From: Melitaea cinxia
Lineage: Eukaryota; Arthropoda; Insecta; Lepidoptera; Nymphalidae
DNA length: 64,000 nt
Assembly: GCF_905220565.1 (NCBI RefSeq)
Contig: NC_059410.1
Location: forward strand, 5,223,501 to 5,287,500
Reading direction: 5' to 3'
Shown here piece by piece: positions 40,795 through 52,872 of the stretch. Positions within the stretch are counted from its first letter, which is position 1, and every line of letters begins with the position of its first letter. The notes under the pieces are model-generated. The model was not told where the DNA came from. It ran no database searches and saw only the letters and a list, made by a program, of their open reading frames with translations. Both the position numbers and the translations under genes were made by a program.

Positions 40795-40833
40795 GTCGAA
40801 TTGAGAACCTCCTCCTTTTTTGGAAGTCGGTTA
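39009..40833 (+). repeat. Family S element expanded by internal tandem units
   Basis: The left terminus is at 39009 and the right terminus (TCCTTTTTTGGAAGTCGGTT) ends near 40833, three times the length of the copy at 35655. The extra length comes from several diverged sub-units of about 170-190 bp. Each contains TACAACGTAGG..GACGAAAA, GTCAAGTAAATACG, an ACTCAAAAA block, AAATGGGACCACATGACAA and AAATCGGT.CACCCAGTAAA. A non-family segment at about 39100-39540 resembles 54379-54520. Confidence 0.75.
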
Positions 40834-41747
40834 AAAAGTAAGGTATGTATTATCATCAAAATATAATAGGTTTAAAAATTAATTGATTACTAAATAATAT
40901 CTGATATCAATAATATATTAGTAATCTATTATTTTTTTTTACATTGAGTATATTTAAATTCTAATATTATTAATAAAATACGTATTTCGGTACCTTTACA
41001 TGAAAACAGCTGCACAGTATTCCTCAATCTTTGAGACAACAAAATACATCATAATTTACGTATATTGATATAACAACATCCACATAAAAAGTTGTTAAGA
41101 TATTACTAAATCGTCATTAAATTTATGTAAATTTTTTTACTTTGTAAATCCGGAATTTTTAATTTTACTAATTTTAGCATTAGATCACCTTGACAAAAAG
41201 TCAAATTCTGTCAAAGTGACATTATGAGAGTGGAGGGTAGAAGTAGAGGAGAATCATCTGTGTATACAAAAAAGTGTCTGCCGAATTGCATTAAATTAGG
41301 GTGGCGCACAGTGGGCTGAAATTCACGTTTCATAGACATTCAAATTTATTTTTTCAAGTGACACTTTTTTTGCTTGAATGCGATTGAGAATAACTGCTAT
41401 ATGCCTTATATAATGAACTTTCAGGTTTATAATCGTAAACAGCGCACTTAGAATTTTTTTAATTTTTTCTTGTATGGAGTCGACATAATAAATGATGATA
41501 TCTCCATAATCGCACAATTGCGCCTAATATCCTCTTAAGTCATTAAAATATAAATTATTTTTGATTTTTTGACATACTTCATGCTCAGGTAAAACGTGCG
41601 TTTTTTTTAAATCTTTAAAAAATTTACCAATTTTGTTTTCTTTATTTTTTGGTTTTTAACAAATATCAAGATTTACATGGGTGTATATATACTTTACATT
41701 TACTCAATTTAATTATGTGCTATATAAGAAAGTGAAATTAATTAAAA

Positions 41748-42080
41748 AACCATCATCATTACAGCCTATACAGTCCACTGCTGGACATAGGCCTCCACAA
41801 GTTTACACCAAAAATAACGTGAACTCGTGTGTTTTGCCCATAGTCACCACGCTTGGCAGGCGGGTTGGTGACCGCAGGGCTGGCTTTGTTGCACCGAAGA
41901 CGCTGCTGCTCGTCTTCAGCCTGTGTATTTCAAAGCCAGCAGTTGGATGGTTATCCCGCCACCGGTTGGCTTTTTAAGTTCCAAGGTGGTAGCGGAACTG
42001 TGTTATCCCTTAGTCGCCTCTTACGACACCAACGGGAAGAGAGGAGGTGGCTATATTCTTTAGTACCGTAGCCACACGGT
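41748..42080 (+). repeat. Dispersed repeat (family P)
   Basis: A near-complete copy inserted in the left arm of the 4.4-kb element; it runs from CCATCATCATTACAGCCTAT to GTAGCCACACGGT. Confidence 0.75.
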
Positions 42081-42128
42081 AAAAAACCATATAAAGATTT
42101 AATTATTACAATAAAAATATAATATAAC

Positions 42129-42345
42129 TAGCTGTGCCCGCGGCTTCGCCCGCGTTGTAATCAGCTTGTCACAAAGTTTTCCCGACAAACTTCCAGTGAA
42201 ACTCTCATCAAAATCGGCTTAGCCGTTCCGTAAACCTTCCTCTTAAAGCCCTCTCTCCATTGGTTAAACCGCATGACAATCCGTTCAGTAGATTTTGAGG
42301 GAATCGATCACATACGCTTTTGGGCCTTTGTTTTATAATACACTA
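42129..42345 (+). repeat. Retroposon-tail-like repeat
   Basis: AGCTGTGCCCGCGGCTTCGC, then AAATCGGCTTAGCCGTTCC and CAATCCGTTCAGTAGATTTT; the last block also occurs near 39495. Confidence 0.5.
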
Positions 42346-43895
42346 ACTCTTGCCTGCGACTACGTCCGCGTGGTTATGAAGATATGCATTAATGTTAAGA
42401 TGCTTAACGCAAATTATTTTTTTATTTCAGTCACTTGAAATGCTTATCACTCTGAGTAACTTTTTCAAAGGCACAATTTAATATAATTTAATAGTTATTT
42501 TTATAAAACCTCTCTATACACCACATTTTTATTTATTTATTTTCAGGCTGCAGTATAAATAACCTATCAGGCTAACTTATAGCTGCTGTATATGTTTCAT
42601 ACAAACTATCAACCCCAATTAAAACCACTGAGCGGTGGAATATCTCAAAATTCTTTCTTAGCGGACGTCTATAGCTAACTATAATCTACCTCCCTGCCAA
42701 ATTTCATCTTTGTCGATACCTCTCGATCGCTGGATGGTGAGTCAGTGACCTTTCTCCTTTATATATATAGATTACGATGTATTATTTGGACACTTCCTCA
42801 CCATCTATAAAGCATACATTTTAAATTTCATGTCTCTTACCTTAATAACATAGGACTTTCATACAAACTTCCAACCCCCGTTTTATCCCCTCAAGGGTCG
42901 AGTTTCGTAAAATACATTCTCAGCGGATGTTTACACCTATAAGGAATCTATCTGCAAAATTTCAAGTTTCTAGCTGTTATAGTCTCGGAGATTTCGTGAT
43001 GAGTGAGTTAACCTACCATACCTCGTTTTAACCCCAAAAGGGAGTTGATTTCTAAAGATACATTATCTGAACACCTTCTCACCATCTATAGAGCATACAT
43101 GTTAAATTTCAAGTCTCTTACTTCAAAAACATAGGACTTTTATACAAACTTCCAACCCCCGTTTTATCCCCTTAGGGATCGAGTTTCATAAAATTCGTTC
43201 TCAGCGGATGTTTACGCCCTATAAGGAGCCTACCTGCTAAATTTCAAGTTTGTAGGTGTTATGGTTTCGGAGATTTCGTGATCAGTGAGTCAACCTACCA
43301 TCCCCCGTTTTAACCCCAAAAGGGAGTTGATTTCTAAAGATACAATATTTGAACACCTTCTTACTATCTATAGAGCATATATTTTAAATTTCAAGTCTCT
43401 TACTTCAAAAACATAGGACTTTCATACAAACTTCCAACCCCCATTTTACCCCTTTAGGGGTCGAGTTTCATAAAATCCGTTCTTAGCAAATGTCTACGCC
43501 CTATAAAAAACGTATTTGCCAAATTTCAAGTTTTCAGGTATTATAGTTTCGGAGATTTCGTGATGAGTGAGTCAACCTACCATCCCCCGTTTTAACCCCA
43601 AAAGGGAGTTCATTTCTAAAGATAAATTATTTGGACACCTTCTCACTATCTATAGAGCATAAATTTTAAATTTCAAGTCTCTTACTTCTAAAACATAGGA
43701 CTTTCATACAAACTTCCAACCCCCGTTTTACCCCCTTTAAGGGTCGAGTTTCGTAAAATCCGTTCTTAGCAGATGCTTACGTCTTATAAGGAGCCTACCT
43801 GCCAAATTTCAAGTTTGTAGGTGTTATAGTTTCGGAGATTTCGTGATGAGTGAGTGACCTTTCGCTTTTATATATATTATTATAGATTATAGATA
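42346..43895 (+). repeat. Family R element, intact array of about four units
   Basis: Begins with a TTGCCTGCGACTACGTCCGC head, followed by the leader seen at 2708 and then units with a 282-bp period (ACCTACC at about 43011, 43293 and 43575). Each unit is itself a diverged dimer of about 141 bp, because CCAACCCCCGTTTTA and CATCCCCCGTTTTAACCCC alternate. The element ends with GTGACCTTTCGCTTTTATAT and a TATTATAGATTATAGAT tail. Confidence 0.8.
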
Positions 43896-44115
43896 TGATA
43901 AAATTAAATAAGGCTATTAATATATTATTTTTATTATTGCCTTTTCTGTATCACTATCTTCAGAGCCGAAAGCAAAGGCAGAGTTTATTTTTGCAGTATC
44001 CCTAAACTCGAATTCAGGTGTTTGAAGATTCAGCAGAACAAATGTTTCAGAAAACACATTTTTCTTTTTCTTTCGTTGGGCCTTACTGCTTAATTAAGTA
44101 GATCGGACGAAAGAA

Positions 44116-44430
44116 GAAGGCAATTAAAAATATCTTCATTGGAACTTATTCTGTTCTTCTTACGTGAGTGATGTTCTCTAAATCTTCTGAAGTCTTTGTT
44201 CCTCGCTTCTGAAGCCTGTTCAGATAAACTCCCAAACGGTACTTTTGCGTTACAAGCGATAATTTTGGCTCCGTGAGCAGTATCGTGTGCACTGTTGATA
44301 GCATGTAGTACCAGTTGTATAATTTTATTAACTTTTCAGCAGTTATGTACGCATATTCTCTAAATTTCGAAACATTGATGGATTGACCTGAAGTTATGGC
44401 TTGCAAAATTACAGAAAATCTTTGGATCAG
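44116..44430 (-). pseudogene. Fragment of a transposon-associated protein (EARNKDFRRFRE type)
   Basis: The minus strand encodes MQAITSGQSINVSKFREYAY, then YNWYYMLSTVHTILL. After a frameshift comes PFGSLSEQASEARNKDF followed by RRFREHHSRKKNR. I recall this combination from an uncharacterised protein repeated in many arthropod genomes, but I cannot name its superfamily. Only the C-terminal part remains, and it is broken. Confidence 0.55.
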
Positions 44431-44801
44431 AATTCTACAGAAGATGACTTGATGGAACTCGGATTTTCTTCTCTACATTCGCGCATCAACATGATGGAAT
44501 GTCTTTTTCATATCGCATCTTAATTAGATATTAAGAAGTGGTCTGCTAGAAAAGAAAATGAGAAAGCCGCAGTGGATACAAGAAACTATCTAAGCCAGGT
44601 TCAAAACGAAACTAAACCTATTAAGCGATATCTTAAGATAAGGTTATGGCACAACTAACGACGGGAACACTACACGACGAGTTTTTGAATTTCCTCTAAA
44701 GATTGCGGCTATCACTGAACTAGACAAAGATCTGATTCGAAGATTTTCTTTCCGAAGATTCATCTGATCCGAATCCGATTTACTGATCCGAAGATTCATC
44801 T

Positions 44802-45003
44802 AAGTGCTGGCTTTGTAATACACAGGCCGAAGATGGGCAGCAGCGTTTTCGGTGCGACAAAGCCAGCCCTGCGGTCACCAACCCGCCTGCCTAGCGTGGT
44901 GACTATGGGCAAAACACACGAGTTCACGTTATTTTTGGCGTAAACTTGTGGAGGCCTATGTCCAGCAGTGGACTGTATTAGGCTGAAATGATGAAATGAT
45001 GAT
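44802..45003 (-). repeat. Partial family P copy inside the 4.4-kb element
   Basis: GTGCTGGCTTTGTAATACAC to CCAGCAGTGGACTGTATTAG; the distal third of the family is missing. Confidence 0.7.
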
Positions 45004-45715
45004 AATTCATCCGATCTACTTATGAATACAAAGAAAAAGAAAAATGTATTTGCTGAAACACTGGATCTGCTGAATCTTCAAACACCTGAATTCGAGTTTA
45101 AGTATATTGCTAAAATAAACTCTGCCTTTGAGTTCGGCTCTGAAGATAGCGATATAGAAAAGGCAATAATAAAAATAATATATTCATAGCCTTATTTAAT
45201 TTTATCATATTATATTATATTTTTATTGTAATAATTAAAACTTTTTATGGTTTTTAATGAATTTCACTTTCTAATATAGCACACAATTAATTTGAGTAAA
45301 TGTAAAGTATATATACACCCATGTAAATTTTGATATAAGTTAAAAACCAACAAATAAAGAAAACAAAATTGGCAAAATTTTTAAAGATTTAAAAAAAAAA
45401 CGCACGTTTGACCTGAGCATGAACGATGTCAAAAAATCAAAAATAATTTATATTTTAATAACCTAAGAGGGATATTAGGAGCAATTGTGCGATTATGGAG
45501 ATATCATCATTTATTATGTCGACTCCATACAAGAAAAAATTAAAAAAATTCTAAGTGCGCTGTTTACGATTATAAACCTGATAGTTCATTATATAAGGCA
45601 TATAGCAGTTATTCTCAATCGCATTGAAGCAAAAAAAGCGTCACTTGTAAAATAAATTTGAATGACTATGAAACGCGAATTTCAGCCCACTGTGTGGCGC
45701 TACATTAGCATCAGG

Positions 45716-45892
45716 GCATCTATATCTATAGGTGAGTAAGGTGACCAGAGCTCCTAGGGGGGTGGGGGGGATTAGGGATTGGGTCGGCAACGCGCTTGCG
45801 ATGCTTCTGGTATTGCAGGCGTCTATAAGCTACGGTAATCGCTTACCATCAGGTGAGCTGTACGGTTGTTTGCCGACCTAGTGATATAAAAA
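45716..45892 (-). repeat. Family Q copy, partial
   Basis: A reverse copy from GTGAGTAAGGTGACCAGAGC to GCCGACCTAGTGATATAAAA. It lies immediately outside the right end of the 4.4-kb element. Confidence 0.7.
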
Positions 45893-47413
45893 AAAAAAAC
45901 TTAAATCACAAAGCAACATGGAGGGGAGTAGCCATGTACAGGCGTTCCCCTCTGTCAAGGTATAAGTCCAAATGGTCCCACGCGTACAATAAAACTAGTT
46001 GCAGCCGCACTAATCATTAGACTATAATAATCTAGTTGCGCGATTGAATCAACGTCCTTCAAAAAATGCCTAATGTTCTGTTTTTTAGAGATCTGTCACG
46101 TTAAATTTACTAAAAGATGTCGTTATCTTTCATATGTAAGTATTTTTTAATTACTTTATTATTGTATACTTCTTTTAAACCTTTTATAATCTTAAAAATT
46201 CCAAAATGTTATCGGTCGTGTTTTTTCGAATTTGTTTACCAACATAGGCCACTCGCCCTCGTACAATATGCAGATCTGTCGCGCGACTGATCCGAGCGTG
46301 ATCCGAGTCTATTTCCGAGAAGCTGCTGTCACCGAGCGATAGTGTTGTTACCGGTTTGTTTGTAGATAGTTATCAATAAAAACGGCAAAGGCAAAGGAGG
46401 GGAGAGACATATTCGAGATACTGATTTATTTATAATATTGCGAGCTTAATTTTAATATAATATTGCGAGCTTAATGTTAACATACATAGTTTTACAATAC
46501 TTACGAGTAGTAACACATTTTACTACAGTTACTTAATGTTAACTTCAACCATAATGTTTTATATTAATTTTTGCAAGTTTCCTAAAGATCTAAATTTAAG
46601 GCATACATGGAATTTTTTTTTGTAATAACAAACTAACCTGACAACAATAGAAGGAAATAGTGTCATTTTCTCAAATCGTTTCAATACCTCTGGCTTTCAA
46701 GTGTGGAACTGGCAAGATTAATAATGAAAAATATACCGGCACAAGCATTTTTTTCTTAATGAAAACAGAATACCTACAAAAATGTATTCGTCATATTTAT
46801 AGAAAACTAATTCATTTTAAAAACCAGTAATAGATACAACTGTCACTGGTTTTTAAAATGATATATACATTTAGTTTATTTTTGACATGATAATTATTGT
46901 AGTACATAATAAATAAAGTCCATCTTTATAATAACACCTTATCTTTGTATCACTTTAAAAACCTAATTTTTCCCTAACCGACTACTTGAATTTATCTATA
47001 ATGCGTATCGACAGTTACAACCACGGCTGTAAGCAACTTGTCAGTGTAGTTGCGGCATGTCGTTATACTGTAATGAGTAATGACACAGAATGTATCTATG
47101 TGTGTCTGAAAAATATAAGTGTGTTTTTAATTTAGTATGTGTGAGTTTCGTTGTGACAGACGATTATTTTTGTGTGGGAATTAGATAAAGTGTGCGTGTC
47201 AGTGATTTCCCCCCGCAAAACGTGACAGACTGTTTTGTATCGGCAAAAAAACGCTGTGGCGACTCCCCTCCGTGTTGCTTTTGTCTTAAAGGAAGTGCCA
47301 AATATTCGCTTTAGAGTAGGTTTGAGAAATAAACAAGGAAAAAAAAACTTCTGCTAAGTTAAGGCGCGCTTTTCAAAATCCGAATAAAGTTGGAAACAAC
47401 ATATAATTTTTTC
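45893..47413. other. Repeat-like non-coding region
   Basis: Contains GGAGGGGAGTAGCCATGTAC near 45919 and GTGGCGACTCCCCTCCGTGT near 47255, which look like opposite ends of an old element. A 24-bp duplication ATATTGCGAGCTTAAT lies at about 46430-46475. A 17-bp perfect hairpin lies at 46812-46861. No gene supported. Confidence 0.4.
46812..46861. repeat. 17-bp perfect hairpin with 16-nt loop
   Basis: 46812-46828 (TCATTTTAAAAACCAGT) is the exact inverse of 46845-46861. Confidence 0.85.
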
Positions 47414-47566
47414 AACCGACTTCAAAAAAGGAGGAGGTTACTCAATTCGACAATATATATATATATATATATATATAAGGAAATCAGGATCTGACGATGG
47501 AATCACAAAGAAATTGAGAGGAATGATGAAAGAAGTGCATTTCTTAATTTTTTTCGTCTACGTTGT

Positions 47567-49265
47567 TATTCAATCGCGCTTCGTACACACTGAAAGAGCT
47601 CCTAAAACAGTGGACTGACGACACTCTCGAGTCTCAACTGGAGACGCTAACAGCGGATGCTTCAAGTGACTATTCCTTATGGAAGATTGCAAAAAATTAT
47701 GACAAACCTCAAGTAGCAAAGCTTCCACTTAAAACAATTATTGGCTGGCTAAAGACTCTACAAGAAAAAGCTAATGCCTTTGCCGAACACCTAAAAAAAA
47801 CCTTCACACCCAATCAAGCGAACGCAGAAGACACTGAAGAAGAAATTAACACAATTCTTTGTCAGGATTATCACATGTCACCACCACCACCTTCAGTAAC
47901 ATTTAGAGAAGTGTGTAGAACTATCAAGAACCTGCAAGAAAAAAAGGCACCTGGATTTGACTTAATTTCGAAAAAAAACCTAAAAGAACTCCGTAAAAAG
48001 GCTATCGTGTTCATAACAACTCTCTATAATGGAGTCCTTAGAGTGCAACATTTTCCACAAATATGGAAGGTATCAAAGATTTTCATGTACACAAACCGAG
48101 AAAGCCTCCAAGTGATGTCTCTTCCTTTAGACCGATTATTCTGCTGCCAATCCCATCTAAAGTCTTCGAAAAAATACTGCTTAGGAGAATTCTACCAATC
48201 CTTGAGCAATATAAGTCTATACCCAACCACCAGTTTGGCTTCAGGTAGAAACACTCAATAGTAGAATAAGTTCATCGGGTATGCGACAAAATAATAAATG
48301 CCTTGGAGAAAAAAAAATGCTGCTCATCAGTGTTCTTGGATATACAGCAAGCCTTCGATAGAGTCTGGCATAAAGGCCTGCTATACAAACTTAAGTCATG
48401 CTTGCCACACTCGTATTATCTGCTCTACACTTCGTATCTGACACATTGGTTGTTCAGAGTTAGAGAAACAGATAAGTACTCCAAGTTCTGTGAAGCCATG
48501 GCTGTTGTACCTCAAGGCTCCGTACTAGGTCCGATGTTGTACACATTATATACTGCAGATCTACTAGAAGAGAAAAGTGTAACAACCGCAACATTTGCTG
48601 ACGAAACAGCCGATACCAGCGAGTAATACAGATCCGGTGGTTGCCTCACTAATGCTGCAGAGTGTATTGGATTCTGTCACCAACTGGCTAGATAAATGGA
48701 GAATAAAAGCTAGCCCATCCAAATCTGTACAGGTAACAGTTACACTGAGGAGAGAACTGCCCCCCCAGTTCAACTAGGAAATACTGTGCTTCCTCATCAG
48801 GATTATGTAAAGTACTCAGGCATACACCTGGACAGACGTCTGACCTGGAAACAACACATAAAAAAGAAGAGAGATGAGCTCAACATCACGCACAGAAATC
48901 TTCTCTGGACTCTGGGCCGCAACAGCAAACTTAGCTTGGACAAGAAACTTCTTATATACAAAGTTATTTTAAAGCCGGTATAGTTGTACGGAATCCAGTT
49001 ATGGAGCAATGCTGCTAAATTTAACATTAACTTCATACAAAGAGCTCAAAACGGTATTCTACGCTCGATAAGTGATGTGACATGGTTCGTCGCGAACTAT
49101 GAAATACACAAAAACCTTGGAATTGAAACACATTCACAGAAGAGATTCAAAGGCATACCTCCAAGTATCGGGAACGACTGGAGCGACTGGAGCGACGAAC
49201 TAGGTGTTGCATTGACGACAAGACAACACAAAAAAAGATGGAAAAGAAAAACTATCCTACAATAA
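47567..49265 (+). pseudogene. Jockey-type reverse transcriptase, frameshifted
   Basis: Order of pieces: LKELLKQWTDDTLESQLETL, a linker, EKKAPGFDLISKKNLKEL (RT start) and LYNGVLRVQHFPQIWKVS. After a frameshift near 48080 come KPPSDVSSFRPIILLPIPSK and SIPNHQFGFR. Then SSVFLDIQQAFDRVWHKGLL, VVPQGSVLGPMLYTLYTADL and a catalytic box reading FADE instead of FADD. The thumb-like LSLDKKLLIYKVILKP and YGIQLWSNAAKFN follow in other frames. Multiple shifts and stops mean it is dead. Confidence 0.8.
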
Positions 49266-49388
49266 TAAAAATAATAATAGTAAGCAATAGATGGCTCACT
49301 GGAGCCACACTGTACATGTCCTGCATTCAAACAACAGATCTGCTAAAAGTAAAAAGTACAGATTGCAGACAATTTAATAAAAAAAAAA
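47567..49388 (+). mobile_element. Jockey-type non-LTR retrotransposon, 5'-truncated, with poly(A) and 7-bp target duplication
   Basis: ACGTTGT flanks both sides (47560-47566 and 49389-49395), and the 3' end is an A run at about 49378-49388. The interior encodes a broken reverse transcriptase. It landed in a family S copy. Confidence 0.85.
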
Positions 49389-49450
49389 ACGTTGTATTAC
49401 TTGTCGATTTCATTGAAGTCGTTTTTTTTTCGTTTGCCTGCAAATCACAG

Positions 49451-50158
49451 TGTTGAGTCCAATTTTATTTATTTGTATAGATGTATAGATATGCAAACAA
49501 AACCTAAAAATATAACTTTATAATTGTAAATTTTCTATTTTTGTTATGACAGGAAACTTATATTATATGGGTAGGTGTAAAAACTTCATTATAGCAGGGA
49601 TCTAAGAATCAAGGAATATATTTTTTCGTTTACTAGCAAACACATTTATTGCATATCATTTAACAATTTAACGATTACTGAGATGAACTTTTTTTTTTTG
49701 TTTCGGTATTTACGCCCACTTGAACAATTTTTCACAACACAAATTTTACCCATAGTGTTTGTGAAATGTTTCGCCCAATGTTTTCAAATACTAAATATCT
49801 ACAACTTTGTTATTGAACTTTTTTTCATAGGACTTGTAGTTTAGCCGAAAAGCGAGATAAAGCGTTTTTTACCCTTACCCTTTTTTACCCCCACCACTTC
49901 TCGACCTCGCCCGTAATCGCCCGTAATTTATTTTTCCTTTATTTTCGTTGTATTTTCTTCCTTTCTTAATGACTTTTATCCTACTATAAATTTTTTCACT
50001 TTTTACCATTTTCAATTTTTCAAAGACAAAGCACTGGTCTACAGATAGTGTAACTATACAAGCTCTGTTGAAAAATTTTAACGTCAAGTCGTCAAAATTG
50101 TCAATTGGTTGGGTAATCATAAGAAAACATAATTTTCGTAGCTTAAAGGAAAGGAACT
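49451..50158. other. AT-rich region upstream of NDUFS4
   Basis: No gene or clear repeat. It presumably contains the NDUFS4 promoter; no TATA-initiator pair stands out close to the ATG. Confidence 0.4.
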
Positions 50159-50211
50159 ATGTTTAAGGTATTAAGTGGCACAACTAGGTTGTCTAGGACG
50201 GCCCTGACCAG
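50159..50211 (+). CDS. NDUFS4: NDUFS4 exon 1 (presequence)
   Basis: 53 nt from ATG to donor ACCAG|GTTTGT, phase 2. It was chosen because it is the nearest upstream ATG segment whose phase fits exon 2, and because it gives an ideal presequence reading straight into RSLPSFSTSSSRLAS. Confidence 0.85.
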
Positions 50212-51732
50212 GTTTGTGTTAGTTAAGGACATTGACTATGATATGTAGTTTTTATGTAATATTTTTTATTCTTAATTATCTCTTAGGTCTCTGCCGTCTT
50301 TTTCCACATCTTCATCACGTCTAGCCTCCGAAGACCCAACAAGCCGTAAAGAGGCTCCGATTATTAGCAATGAAACTGTACTAGCTCGTCCTGATGAAGT
50401 TAAGGAAAAAACTGTTCATGACGCCACTATTGCGGTGTCTGCGAAGGTAAGACCAATATTCTGTATTCGATGTTCTTAATTTGAAAAATATTGGAATTTT
50501 TAAACAATACTTAAATTAAAAGCACAATTGAGAGCAGTAATTATTATCACTGTTATTTTGTGTACTTTCTTCAATCATTTTTATTGGACTATTATCCATT
50601 AAATAAAATAAATGAATAATTGTCTTTAACATACACTCAGTCATCTGTTCCTAAAGTATGCAACTTAATGCATGTGTTAAGTCAAAATCAAAATAAACTT
50701 TATTTTAATAGGCCCCATGAGCACTTTCGAATTGTCATTTTACAAATTAAAACTGTAAAGTGATTATTATTTTTGGAAAAGTAAAGCTACCACCAATTTT
50801 AAATGAAGATTCTGACGGGAAGATTCTTACTATTAATTTTTTCTGCAGAGAATATATCTACTCCTTTGAAAATAATGTATAAAACGTGTTTTAGAACAAA
50901 ATTAGTAATAACTTGCAAGAAATATAGCGTCACTAAGTCCACACATCATTCACTTCACATCATCACACATATCATCAACTTTGTAATACTGCACCCCCTA
51001 ATATGCTTTATCTATTTTTTTTTTTTAAATAAAAACTTTAAATTTATATTGAAACAATTCCAAAATTGCTTGCGGGATTTTATTATAAATGCGAATACCA
51101 AAACCCAGAAAGGAGACGTTTACTTTGAGCAGTCGGAAAGTTGGACATACAATTTTGTTATTCCTTCTCTAATTAATATTCTGGTGAATATACATAATAT
51201 TGTTTTAAATATGTTGTGATACAATTGATAATATGTTTACCTTTTGAAAAATATCCCATAGTGAGACTCGAGCTCCAAGATCATAAATGCCATGAATAGC
51301 CCTTTTTTTGCAAAATAAATACAGTATAGGTAACAGTGTTACATTTAAATATGTTTTTCTTCTAAAAATATAAGTAAATATAATTCTACAAATAAATAGT
51401 ACTCAGGTGGTACACACTCGGACTCAGGTGGGAATTGAACTGATAAACTAACGGTCTAGTCATAGTGACATTGTTGAAAGACATTAAACTATCTTTAGTT
51501 TCAATTATGGTATAAGTTAGTCTTTTTTTTTCTTTTTTGTTTTTTGGAAATATTCAAACAATTGTTGGCAAATGAGAGTCAAAAATATTAATATTTCTTA
51601 ATGCTTGGCAATCAATCAATATTTTTATGCACTATTTTATTAAATTAATTTTTTTTAATTAAATTATATATTTTATGTATCATAAAATTAAGTACCGGGG
51701 TGACCGAGCTCAGCTTGGTTTTTAAAATTAAA

Positions 51733-51800
<68 letters not shown>

Positions 51801-52830
51801 AATTATATATATATATATTTTAAATGTATGTTTGGGGATAACTTCGTCGTTTCTGAAAAGATTTTGATAATTCTTTTTTTTGTTGGAAAGGAGATGTTCC
51901 TGGTGTGGTACCATGATAAGGAAACCAGGATCTGATGATGGAATCCCAGAGAAATCGAGGCAAACTCTCGAAAATCCGCATTTTATCCGCAACTTTTTAC
52001 TTTGTGTACCGAATTGAAAGCCGATGTTTGTCATGTAGTCACATTAAAATTTCATCGAGATCTGATTAAATTTTTGTAGTAATCCTTGATAATGCGTATT
52101 ACTTGACTATTGTTCTTGTACCTACATTGTATTATTTGTCGATGTAATTGAAGTCGATTTTTTTTCGTTTGCCTGCAAACACAATTATTATTTATTTTAT
52201 TACTATTAAATACTATTAAATTAACGCAAAATAAAAATATAACGATAAATTAAAAATTGATACAAAATACACAATTACAAGATTGAGAGTAATTGCTTCT
52301 CAAAAACTGATAGGCGTTCCAACAAATCGTGTTTTTTTTTTTTGAAAAAAATACGAATTACATATTTATAAAATATGAATAATATATTTTTTTTTACCGA
52401 CAATAATAAAAAATATAAAAAATCAAAAATAAAAAATAAAAATAATTAAAAAATAATAATGATAAAATATGAATAATATTTTGCGATTTTACCGACATAA
52501 TAATAAAAAGTAAGAAGTGCCTATTTAAATAAAAAATAAAGAGTGCAATTAGAAAAAAAAGAAAAAATGATTGATCAGGGACATGGGGATTTGAACCATG
52601 ATCTTTTCGGTTGATCCCGACCTGCCGGTTTCCCACCGAGCTATTGCAACTAAGTTGACAGATGCGAAATTTACCTAGAATTCGAATTCTAACGATATTT
52701 TTCACTCCCTAAAAACAGGGATAAAACGACATTTTCTAAAAATGAATCCTAGCTAGATGGATTTATCTCCCCCGAAACCTCCTATACACTAAATTTTATG
52801 AAAATCGTTGGAGTCGTTTCCGAGATTCAG

Positions 52831-52872
<42 letters not shown>

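Larger units (their letters stand above)
41299..45702. mobile_element. Large decayed transposon with inverted arms of about 700 bp
   Basis: Outer arms 41299-41748 and 45243-45702 are inverted copies, with ends reading GTGGCGCACAGTGGGCTGAA. The inverted match resumes inside as 43893-44115 against 45005-45225. The left arm was split by later insertions (family P at 41748-42080, then retroposon tail and family R units to about 43890). The core at 44116-44800 holds a transposon-associated protein remnant and is itself followed by a partial family P copy. Confidence 0.8.
47414..49450 (-). repeat. Family S element split by a jockey-type insertion
   Basis: The right terminus in reverse (ACCGACTTCAAAAAAGGAGG) at 47414 and the left terminus in reverse (CGTTTGCCTGCAAATCACAG) at about 49430-49450 belong to one copy. 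The retrotransposon at 47567-49388 separates them. Confidence 0.75.

Noticed and set aside
44146..44406. An intact 86-residue gene
   Set aside because: Its conserved C-terminal motif is in the neighbouring frame, so the apparent frame is a frameshifted transposon remnant.
46116..46136. An ATG followed by a perfect GTAAGT donor, considered as NDUFS4 exon 1
   Set aside because: It would end in phase 1, whereas exon 2 needs phase 2. The peptide would be only six residues and no presequence would result. The 50159-50211 exon fits better.
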